Shown here: positions 7,318 through 12,134 of the stretch, piece after piece | Position numbering within the stretch: position 1 is the first letter of the stretch | Layout of the letters: every line of letters begins with the position of its first letter | Assembly: GCA_046498385.1 (NCBI GenBank) | Contig: JAWOAU010000092.1 | Location: 1 to 12,134, forward strand | Length of the DNA stretch: 12,134 nt | Direction: 5' to 3' | From: Halarchaeoplasma sp046498385 | GTDB taxonomy: Archaea > Thermoplasmatota > Thermoplasmata > Halarchaeoplasmatales > Halarchaeoplasmataceae | Notes under the pieces: model-generated | Database searches by the model: none | The model's input: the letters and a program-made list of their open reading frames with translations, nothing else | What the model was told of the DNA's origin: nothing | Program-made: the position numbers and the translations under genes

Positions 7318-8949
7318 TTACATCATCCCTGGCGGCGCACCGGGCTGAGGCGGTTGCCCTTCTTCGTCACCGCCCTTTGCAGCTATCACATCATCGATCA
7401 TGAGAACCATCTCCGCCAGTTCGGATGCCGACCTTAAAGCCTGTTCTTTTACCCTCAGGGGCTCGTAGATGTGCTTATCCATCATATCCTGAAAATCTCC
7501 GTTGTCAACGTTCACACCGTAGTTGTTCATGCCTTCCTTTTCGTGGATCGCCGTGAGTTCCATGAGCACGTCCATACCGTCGAGACCCGCGTTATCGGCG
7601 AGTGCCATGGGTATGGATCTTAAAGATTTGGAGAAGGCCTTAACCGCCATCTGCTCTCTGGTATCGATGGTACTCGCGTAATCCTCCAGAGCACATATGA
7701 GCTCTACCTCCACAGCACCTCCGCCGGGCACTATGTGTCCGTCTTCCATGGTAACCGCTATCACCTTGAGAGCATCTTCCAAGGCCCTTTCCAGTTCATC
7801 TACAACGTGCTCGCTTCCACCTCTAAGGATCAAGGAGACGGATTTACCCATCTTCGTTCCTTCTATGACCGTCATGTGGCTGTCCGATAAGAACCTGTAG
7901 CCTATTTTGTCGGCCTCTCCTAGGTCCTCTTCGCTCATATCGTTTAAACTGGTGACAATGTTGCCTCCCGTAGCCCTGACCAGCTTTTTCATGTCTGACT
8001 TTTTTACCCTGCGCAGGGCCAGTATATCTTCTTTTGCCAGGTAGTGCTGGGCTAGGTCGCCTATACCTTTCTGACAGAGAACCACTTTCGCACCTGCTTC
8101 TTTGATCTTTTCAACCATCTGTCTTATGCTCCTCTCCTCTTCATCTATGAACCTCTGCATCTGGGCGGTGTCGGATATGGTTATTCCTGCACTCGTTTCT
8201 GTTTCCTTCACCTCCAGAGGAGTGTTCAGTAGTAGGATCTTTGCATCCTTCACCTCGGTGGGCATATTCTGGTGTAGTGGTTCTTTGTCGAGTATGACAC
8301 CGCCTACGATCTCGGTCTCAGCCATGGACGCACCGGCTTTTTTCACTATCTTGATATCGTCCAGGTCTATATGGTAATCGGTCTCTACCTTGTCCGCCAC
8401 CTTTTTTACCGCTTTTAAAGCCATGTCGGCGAGGTTTTCCTTTTCCATATCGACCGCTTTTCCAGTCATGGCGGTGACTGCGGTATTCCTGAGAACTTCT
8501 TCGTCTCCACTGTCGACCTCTTTCTTCAGTTCCTCCAGGACCGCCCTAGCTTTTTCAGAGGCCTTACGGTACCCTCTCGCGATGGTTGACGGGTGTACGT
8601 TGCTATCGATCATATCCTGGGCCTGGGTCAGCAGTTCACCGGCTAGTACCACCGCGGTGGTAGTACCGTCGCCGCATTCGTCGTCCTGTGCCTCGGCAAC
8701 CTCCACCACCATCTTTGCCGCCGGATGTTCGATATCCATCTCCTTGAGCATGGTCACTCCGTCGTTGGTTATGACCACGTCACCCATACCGTTCACCAGC
8801 ATCTTGTCCATACCCTTGGGTCCAAGGGTTGCTTTAACACTGTCCGCCAGGGCCTTGGCCGCCGAAATATTTGCTTCCTGAGCGTCCTTTCCCTTTTGTC
8901 TCTCAATATCTTCACTCAACACGATCACAGGCTGATTTTCGCCGTTCAT
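7318..8949 (-). CDS. thsA: Thermosome subunit (group II chaperonin)
   Basis: This is a subunit of the double-ring ATP-driven protein-folding chaperonin of archaea. Family signatures appear in order: SVKATLGPKGMDKML (37-51), VVITNDGVTMLKEM (58-71), the ATP/magnesium loop GDGTTT (93-98, Asp94), VPGGGAVEVEL (407-417), and DNAGLDGMDVL in the C-terminal equatorial domain. The protein is 543 residues, the usual length. It ends in an acidic and proline-rich tail finishing GAPPGMM, like the Gly-Gly-Met tails that project into the ring cavity. No frameshift or missing motif is seen. ATG 8949 gives the expected N-terminus. It is monocistronic, with its own terminator and a TATA-like box upstream, and is divergent from hypC. 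The subunit letter is not diagnostic, because other paralogues may exist in the genome. Confidence 0.96.
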   Translation of the reverse strand: MNGENQPVIVLSEDIERQKGKDAQEANISAAKALADSVKATLGPKGMDKMLVNGMGDVVITNDGVTMLKEMDIEHPAAKMVVEVAEAQDDECGDGTTTAVVLAGELLTQAQDMIDSNVHPSTIARGYRKASEKARAVLEELKKEVDSGDEEVLRNTAVTAMTGKAVDMEKENLADMALKAVKKVADKVETDYHIDLDDIKIVKKAGASMAETEIVGGVILDKEPLHQNMPTEVKDAKILLLNTPLEVKETETSAGITISDTAQMQRFIDEEERSIRQMVEKIKEAGAKVVLCQKGIGDLAQHYLAKEDILALRRVKKSDMKKLVRATGGNIVTSLNDMSEEDLGEADKIGYRFLSDSHMTVIEGTKMGKSVSLILRGGSEHVVDELERALEDALKVIAVTMEDGHIVPGGGAVEVELICALEDYASTIDTREQMAVKAFSKSLRSIPMALADNAGLDGMDVLMELTAIHEKEGMNNYGVNVDNGDFQDMMDKHIYEPLRVKEQALRSASELAEMVLMIDDVIAAKGGDEEGQPPQPGAPPGMM

Positions 8950-8983
8950 GTTATCCTACCATATATGTGATGATTAGAGGTTC

Positions 8984-8993
8984 TATAAATATT
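8984..8993 (-). promoter_or_regulatory. TATA-like box of the thermosome gene
   Basis: Minus-strand AATATTTATA lies about 39 bases before the ATG, predicting a start near 8963 and a short leader of roughly 14 bases. No clear heat-shock operator was identified. Confidence 0.5.
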
Positions 8994-9071
8994 TTACCTA
9001 TAAGCTAGCAGCATTTTTGTTCTCCCTATAATATCATCTACTTGTCCCTGTAAATACTCTGATTCCACAAC

Positions 9072-9079
9072 ATTTAAAT
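9072..9079 (+). promoter_or_regulatory. TATA-like box of hypC, probable leaderless transcript
   Basis: ATTTAAAT is centred about 27 bases before the ATG at 9103, and no ribosome binding site lies between them. This is the same arrangement as for Rli1. Confidence 0.55.
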
Positions 9080-9102
9080 CGTTACCCCTTCTAAGAACGA
9101 TC

Positions 9103-9321
9103 ATGTGCCTTGCAGTCCCCGGTAAGATCCTAGAGATAAACGAAGATGATGCCTTGGTAGACTTCGGAGGCGTCACACGAAAAGCTAACATTTCATTGGT
9201 GGATGTTTCCCTAGGAGATCACATAATCGTCCACGCAGGCTACGCCATACAGAAACTTTCTCCCGAGGAGGCCAAGAAGACGTTGGATATCTGGGATGAG
9301 ATACTGGAGGCACAGTCCTGA
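9103..9321 (+). CDS. hypC: Hydrogenase assembly chaperone HypC/HupF
   Basis: HypC carries the Fe(CN)2CO moiety with HypD and delivers it to the large subunit of [NiFe] hydrogenases in the cytoplasm. The 72-residue protein starts MCLAVPGKILEI; Cys2, exposed after removal of Met1, is the essential metal/partner ligand. The small beta-barrel pattern continues with ALVDFGGVTRKANISL and GDHIIVHAGYAIQKL, ending in a helix with EEAKKTLDIWDEI. Length and all conserved positions are normal. The gene stands alone here: no hypA, B, D, E or F and no hydrogenase subunit is nearby, so its partners must be encoded elsewhere. The start at Met-Cys is unambiguous. Confidence 0.95.
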   Translation: MCLAVPGKILEINEDDALVDFGGVTRKANISLVDVSLGDHIIVHAGYAIQKLSPEEAKKTLDIWDEILEAQS

Positions 9322-9324
9322 TCC

Positions 9325-9334
9325 GGTTTTTTTA
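9325..9334 (+). terminator. T-run terminator after hypC
   Basis: Seven Ts (9327-9333) follow the hypC stop by five bases, just before the end of the convergent glycosyltransferase gene. Confidence 0.55.
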
Positions 9335-10132
9335 TCACATGGGTTCGTCGGATTCCCCTGGTCGATTCCCGAATAGTTTGCAGGCGATGTAACCCAGGAA
9401 GGCAGGCGCCATCCTGAGCATGTACCAAAGGTCCATACTGTGATCCAGCATCTTGGATAGGGAATAGTTCGACCACAGTTTACCGTGTTTCATGGTCAGC
9501 TGCTTTCTTCCGAAGCCATTCCAGAACGCCTGCTTGAAGAAACCGTAAAAGCTGCCTCTGGTCCGGTGATAAACTATCGCCTTTTCGTTGTAACCTATCT
9601 TTCCCCCTTCCTGCACCGCTCTGAAATTGAGATCGATGTCTTCGGCGGTCATGAACCATGGGTCGAAGCCTTTGATCTTTTCGAACAGTTCTCTGTGATA
9701 AAGCAGGTTGCACGAAGGGTAGGTTACGTCGTAGCCCCTGTAGTACAGCTCCACCCGCTCCAGTTCCTCGAAAGCGTGGTAACCTATCTGCACCGTCTTA
9801 CCGGCAACGATATCGTATTTTTTTGCGCTCTTACGCATCTCTTCGGCCCAGAAAGGGTTCACGATCTCGTCACCGTCTATGAACGCCAGAAACTCTCCTT
9901 TGGCCTTCTTCACCCCGTAGTTGCGCCCCACACCCCTGGTACCTCCTTTAACGTACAATTTAACGAAGTCGTACTTTTTTGAATACTCCTTGACGATCCT
10001 TTGGGTATCGTCCTCACTGTTAGCATCCACCACGATTATCTCTATGGGTGGTTGTTGAACTACAAGGCTGTCCAAAAGGTCTGGCATATCCTTCTCCTCG
10101 TTCCTCACGGTGATGATGACCGATATGAGCAT
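9335..10132 (-). CDS. Family 2 glycosyltransferase
   Basis: This is a 265-residue GT-A fold glycosyltransferase that transfers a sugar from a nucleotide or lipid-linked donor. The acceptor is not predictable. Visible motifs are the Rossmann-like N-terminus LISVIITVRNEE (2-13), the nucleotide-binding Asp in IIVVDANSEDD (32-42), GVGRNYGVKKAKGEFLAFID, the metal-binding DGDE (86-89), and AEDIDLNFRAVQEG (163-176), the likely acceptor-site acidic motif. Near the C-terminus, residues about 235-255 (LWYMLRMAPAFLGYIACKLF) are hydrophobic and may dip into the membrane, placing the enzyme at the inner membrane face. ATG 10132 has AGGGAG (10141-10146) 8 bases upstream. It is monocistronic and convergent with hypC. 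Roles in N-glycan, lipid or cell-surface sugar synthesis are all possible. Confidence 0.88.
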   Translation of the reverse strand: MLISVIITVRNEEKDMPDLLDSLVVQQPPIEIIVVDANSEDDTQRIVKEYSKKYDFVKLYVKGGTRGVGRNYGVKKAKGEFLAFIDGDEIVNPFWAEEMRKSAKKYDIVAGKTVQIGYHAFEELERVELYYRGYDVTYPSCNLLYHRELFEKIKGFDPWFMTAEDIDLNFRAVQEGGKIGYNEKAIVYHRTRGSFYGFFKQAFWNGFGRKQLTMKHGKLWSNYSLSKMLDHSMDLWYMLRMAPAFLGYIACKLFGNRPGESDEPM

Positions 10133-10140
10133 GGTTGAAT

Positions 10141-10171
10141 CTCCCTAGAATCGTGATACGGTAATATATTT
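10141..10171 (-). promoter_or_regulatory. Promoter and ribosome binding site of the glycosyltransferase
   Basis: A TATA-like AAATATATTAC occupies 10161-10171 and AGGGAG occupies 10141-10146, 8 bases before the ATG. The predicted start site falls close to the ribosome binding site, so the leader is very short. Confidence 0.5.
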
Positions 10172-10178
10172 TGCGTAA

Positions 10179-10361
10179 GAGTTTTTCGGAATTGAAGTTT
10201 TGTTGATTGCTGCTGAGCGTGGGAGATTTGAGAAGAAGTTGAAGCTAATTGAAATGTTTAGGAACCAAAATTTCCAACACGGGCATACAGGACTTTTTAA
10301 CTACGTGTTGCGAGAAGAGGTAATGAGGAAAGCCGGATTGTTTTCAAAGTATACGCGATAG
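10179..10361 (+). pseudogene. Unrecognised open fragment, possible gene debris
   Basis: Sixty codons are open between TAA (10176-10178) and TAG (10359-10361). They read in part LLIAAERGRFEKKLKLIEMF, then HTGLFNYVLREEVMRKAGLF. The only ATG is at 10254, without a ribosome binding site. The composition (amphipathic, charged) looks protein-like, but no family was recognised. The fragment contains repeat copy B, whose frame FNYVLRE parallels FNYMLRE next to the TnpB debris on the other side of the window. This suggests the two pieces derive from related, probably transposon-borne, sequences. It overlaps, on the opposite strand, the probable broken tail of the dehalogenase-like gene, so at least one of the two readings is not real. 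Confidence 0.3.
10295..10317 (+). repeat. 23-base inverted repeat, copy B
   Basis: This matches 580-602 read on the opposite strand at 22 of 23 bases. It begins TTTTAACTACGTG. It lies exactly where the possible C-terminal continuation of the reductive-dehalogenase-like gene ends. Confidence 0.7.
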
Positions 10362-10425
10362 CGTTGGAACCTTCGATAAACCCCTGGAGCAGGTGATAAA
10401 ACAGGGGTTCCGTCAACACATTGAT
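10297..10425 (-). pseudogene. Possible frameshifted C-terminal tail of the dehalogenase-like gene
   Basis: Just past the second iron-sulfur motif of the 10413-11417 gene, another frame stays open to a TAA at 10297-10299. It reads INVLTEPLFYHLLQGFIEG, then SNAIAYTLKTIRL. Reductive dehalogenases normally continue past the last Cys-Pro with an aromatic/His helical tail of this type, so this looks like the original C-terminus moved out of frame. It stops without the usual final Asp-Asp and Gly-Tyr-Gly residues and runs into repeat copy B. This is inferred from pattern only; a third frame is also open here. Confidence 0.4.
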
Positions 10426-11417
10426 CTCTTGGAGAATACGCATTCGCCGATGCAGGTTGAACAGTCCCCGCCGTTGGTGACCCAAAATTTGTAGCATCTA
10501 TCCACATCTACCGCCCATCTTTTTATCCCTTGGTTATTGCTCTTTGATACCGTATCGTAGGACGGTTCATCATCCATGGATATCGCATCCACTTCACAGG
10601 TTTCGGCGCATCTCTTACATCCCTTACAGAATTCCGTTATCCCGAAGTTCTGTGGTTCGTCATGGGCTAGGGGCAGGTCTGTGAACACCTTGCATATCTT
10701 CACCCGGGCACCCCACTCAGGAGTTATCAACAAACCGTTCCTGCCCAGTTCTCCCAAACCAGCCTGCACCGCCAGGGGTATGCTGAGTGCGGTATCGTTT
10801 CCCATGGGTATTGCCCTGTACCCCAAACCGCGGATGAACTGTGCCATGCATCCTATGACGAATGCCATCTTCGAATAACTCAATCCGTTTTCCACACCCA
10901 TCTTCATGGACGGAGAGCTTTTCAAGGGACCTCTATCCATCTCGATCAGCATGACTATGGCATTTTTGAATTCCTTGGGTGTTTCAACAGGCTCTCCTCG
11001 TATGTTGTGTGAATATAGCCAGTCCTCGTTCACCTCGGTGATACCCGCCTTGCAGGCACCGTAGATCATGGCGGTCTCCTTGACGAATTCCGACATGGCG
11101 GTTTTATCCGTAACCTCGTGGGTTTCCAGAGAATACTCTTCCATGACCGTATTGGGAGCGGTCATCTCATCCCAATCAAAGGCCTGATGAAAGTGGTTAT
11201 ACACCGCCCATGCACCCTTTACCCTTGCAAAGTCAAGATGGGTATATCCCTCCACATTTTCCCCGATGATCTCCCCGAGCAGATTGTACATTCCCACTTT
11301 GTAGAAATCTGAATCCTTATCGTACATCATCCTTCCGAATACGTTGTTCCTCTCGTCGAATCTTTGGTAAATATTTCGGTCTATCTCGGTTGTAAGGGAG
11401 CTTTTTTCTTTACTCAT
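10413..11417 (-). CDS. Reductive-dehalogenase-like corrinoid iron-sulfur protein, C-terminus probably shortened
   Basis: The C-terminal half is typical of reductive dehalogenases (RdhA), which use cobalamin and two [4Fe-4S] clusters to remove halogens from organic molecules. It shows YSKMAFVIGCMAQFIRGLGY (181-200), AGLGELGRNGLLITPEWG (219-236), first cluster C264, C267, C270, C274 and second cluster C308, C319, C322, C326 (DRCYKFW, then GGDCSTCIGEC). No Tat signal or other export sequence and no membrane anchor gene are present, so it should be cytoplasmic. Oddities: the Pro usually following the last Cys of each cluster is Glu275 and Val327, and the protein stops seven residues after C326 although another frame carries a plausible tail. 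ATG 11417 is chosen from the TATA-like box upstream. It could be a diverged enzyme, a relative with another substrate, or a decaying gene. The family shares its fold with epoxyqueuosine reductase QueG, but the motifs fit RdhA better. Confidence 0.75.
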   Translation of the reverse strand: MSKEKSSLTTEIDRNIYQRFDERNNVFGRMMYDKDSDFYKVGMYNLLGEIIGENVEGYTHLDFARVKGAWAVYNHFHQAFDWDEMTAPNTVMEEYSLETHEVTDKTAMSEFVKETAMIYGACKAGITEVNEDWLYSHNIRGEPVETPKEFKNAIVMLIEMDRGPLKSSPSMKMGVENGLSYSKMAFVIGCMAQFIRGLGYRAIPMGNDTALSIPLAVQAGLGELGRNGLLITPEWGARVKICKVFTDLPLAHDEPQNFGITEFCKGCKRCAETCEVDAISMDDEPSYDTVSKSNNQGIKRWAVDVDRCYKFWVTNGGDCSTCIGECVFSKRSMC

Positions 11418-11442
11418 TGCAGTATAGAAATTGCGAACATGT

Positions 11443-11453
11443 CATATAATATT
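11443..11453 (-). promoter_or_regulatory. TATA-like box of the dehalogenase-like gene
   Basis: Minus-strand AAATATTATAT lies about 30 bases before the ATG at 11417 and is preceded by a G-rich stretch. The start site would fall within a few bases of the ATG, so the transcript is probably leaderless. Confidence 0.5.
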
Positions 11454-11629
11454 TCCCCCCTGGGTCTGCAATGGAAGTACGAGACTGTCAAAAACTTAGT
11501 GATTTTACAATTTTTACAAATCCAGTACTTCGGAGGGTAAATTTCCTGATGTCTCCTCTTCCGGACTTGATTTATGAATATCTGAGATAGTGGTTCATCA
11601 TGACTGATAGTTATGAAGTCAACCTATTA

Positions 11630-11744
11630 TAGTCAAAGACGTAACTTTTGGTAGATTTATTTACGTCTTTGGCTAGTTGTGGAGGACATAACGAATTTGT
11701 CAAGAGTTATGTCTTCCATCTATGTTAAGTCCGCCGTTTAACAT
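11630..11744 (+). ncRNA. Three tandem stem-loops, candidate structured RNA
   Basis: Stem 1 pairs 11630-11644 with 11661-11675 (15 pairs, one G-U, 16-base loop). Stem 2 pairs 11680-11692 with 11706-11718 (13 pairs, one internal G-U, 13-base loop), with a further possible G-U below it (11679/11719). Stem 3 pairs 11722-11728 with 11738-11744 (7 pairs plus a G-U at 11729/11737). The spacers are 4 and 3 bases. All four non-canonical pairs are G-U if the plus strand is transcribed and A-C mismatches if the minus strand is, which favours plus-strand RNA. No promoter was identified. It could instead be a DNA-level transposon-end structure. Confidence 0.45.
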
Positions 11745-11882
11745 TCTAATTGAGGAATCATATATAGATTTACTGGACGTTTTTGGGGAGGAGGGGGGTT
11801 GGTTGGTTTTTATCTAGACATGGTTCCATCTCATACGGTTTTGCGAAAACGTTATTAGAGTCATCGGACAATCATCTATTCG

Positions 11883-11898
11883 CGGTCATAATGCCGCA
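11883..11898. repeat. Palindromic repeat motif, copy 1
   Basis: GCGGTCATAATGCCGC has arms GCGG and CCGC around TCATAATG. It is repeated 66 bases later with compensating arm changes. Confidence 0.5.
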
Positions 11899-11948
11899 GT
11901 ATAGCATTTGTCCTTTGGTTAAGTGTGCAGGCCTTATTCAAAGACACG

Positions 11949-11964
11949 TGGTCATAGTGCCACA
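11949..11964. repeat. Palindromic repeat motif, copy 2
   Basis: GTGGTCATAGTGCCAC has the same layout as copy 1, with arms GTGG and CCAC. The C-to-T change in one arm is matched by G-to-A in the other, so the pairing is kept. A purpose in the transposon (protein site or RNA loop) is possible. Confidence 0.5.
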
Positions 11965-11989
11965 GACTATTGGTCAAGGTCATCCACAC

Positions 11990-12134
11990 CTAACCTAGGA
12001 CCCTCACTTTATCGCCATTTCTCAACATATGATATATTACCTGAGCCATCTTCCGAGCTGCGGCTACTTTTGCTACATTGTTTGGTTTCTTTTTTGATAA
12101 TCGTTCATAGAATTTTGATATCTTACTATCAGGA
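11990..12134 (-). CDS. IS110-family transposase, C-terminal end (right-edge partial)
   Basis: The last 48 codons of a transposase enter from the right edge and end at TAG (11990-11992). The peptide carries FYERLSKKKPNNVAKVAAAR, then KMAQVIYHMLRNGDKV, the conserved end of the Transposase_20 (IS110/IS116/IS902) domain, in which a serine acts as nucleophile. In this family a RuvC-like DEDD N-terminal domain precedes it, outside the window. IS110-family recombinases act with a bridge RNA encoded in a non-coding end of the element: upstream of the gene in IS110-group members and downstream in IS1111-group members. The downstream side is what this window shows. Intactness of the gene cannot be judged from the visible part. 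Confidence 0.85.
   Translation of the reverse strand, partial: PDSKISKFYERLSKKKPNNVAKVAAARKMAQVIYHMLRNGDKVRVLG

Larger units (their letters stand above)
11454..11989. other. Gene-free, structured stretch beside an IS110-family transposase
   Basis: There are 536 bases without a supported gene. An open frame at 11783-11998 on the plus strand has no family resemblance and no ribosome binding site. The stretch holds a distant inverted pair GAAGTAC/GTACTTC (about 11474-11480 and 11526-11532), a three-hairpin cluster (11630-11744), a G-rich tract (about 11785-11806), a bulged hairpin (11835-11852) and two palindromic repeats (11883-11965). Part of it is probably the non-coding 3' end of the IS110-family element. 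Confidence 0.5.

Noticed and set aside
8390..8881. 163-codon plus-strand open frame
   Set aside because: Antisense shadow of the thermosome gene, Ser/Thr/Ala-rich without recognisable motifs.
8950..9102. Possible box C/D guide RNA (GTGATGA near 8967, CTGA near 9058)
   Set aside because: The boxes are about 90 bases apart, too far for archaeal C/D RNAs, with no internal D'/C' pair or terminal stem seen.
10413..11417. Epoxyqueuosine reductase QueG as an alternative identity
   Set aside because: The iron-sulfur and GLGELGRNGLLITPEWG pattern fits reductive dehalogenases better, and the N-terminal half does not resemble QueG as I know it. It was kept as a secondary possibility only.
11783..11998. 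71-codon plus-strand open frame
   Set aside because: No recognisable family and no ribosome binding site. It runs through the palindromic repeats and ends over the transposase stop on the other strand.
1..12134. tRNA, rRNA or CRISPR array
   Set aside because: No tRNA cloverleaf with a T-loop motif, no rRNA stretch and no regularly spaced direct repeats were seen in the intergenic regions.

Overview
The window is archaeal chromosomal DNA. The evidence is an ABCE1/Rli1 ribosome-recycling ATPase, a group II chaperonin (thermosome) with a Gly-Met-Met tail, an SMC-ScpA pair, AT-rich TATA-like boxes 25-40 bases upstream of starts, probable leaderless genes, and T-run terminators. Arg codons AGG/AGA and Ile codon ATA are common. 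A euryarchaeon, possibly a Thermoplasmatota-like lineage, fits, but that placement is a guess from gene content and not from phylogeny.

Layout. Bases 1-573 hold a decayed IS200/IS605-type TnpB reading leftward and running off the left edge. Bases 643-2403 (+) encode Rli1 behind a probable leaderless promoter. It converges on scpA (2400-3404, -) with overlapping stop codons. scpA lies 1 base downstream of smc (3406-7008, -, TTG start), so the two form one condensin operon. A 309-base gap holds the smc promoter region, including a perfect 7-bp dyad next to a TATA-like box, and the thermosome terminator. The thermosome gene (7318-8949, -) diverges from hypC (9103-9321, +), a [NiFe]-hydrogenase maturation chaperone found here without other hyp genes. 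hypC converges on a family 2 glycosyltransferase (9335-10132, -).

The right end, from about 10140, is accessory. It holds an unrecognised open fragment, a reductive-dehalogenase-like corrinoid/iron-sulfur protein (10413-11417, -) whose C-terminus looks frameshifted, about 570 bases of gene-free but strongly structured DNA, and the C-terminal 48 codons of an IS110-family transposase (11990-12134, -) entering from the right edge. A 23-base sequence (22/23 identical) occurs in opposite orientation beside the TnpB debris (580-602) and beside the broken end of the dehalogenase (10295-10317).

How it fits together. The middle (Rli1, SMC-ScpA, thermosome) is housekeeping: translation recycling, chromosome organisation and protein folding. 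HypC implies hydrogen metabolism elsewhere in the genome. The flanks are mobile-element territory. The most unusual signal is in 11630-11966: three tandem near-perfect stem-loops in which all four non-Watson-Crick pairs are G-U on the + strand, followed by two copies of a small palindromic motif whose arms differ by a paired C-G to T-A change. This could be an undescribed structured RNA or the non-coding end of the IS110-family element, where a bridge RNA could be encoded.
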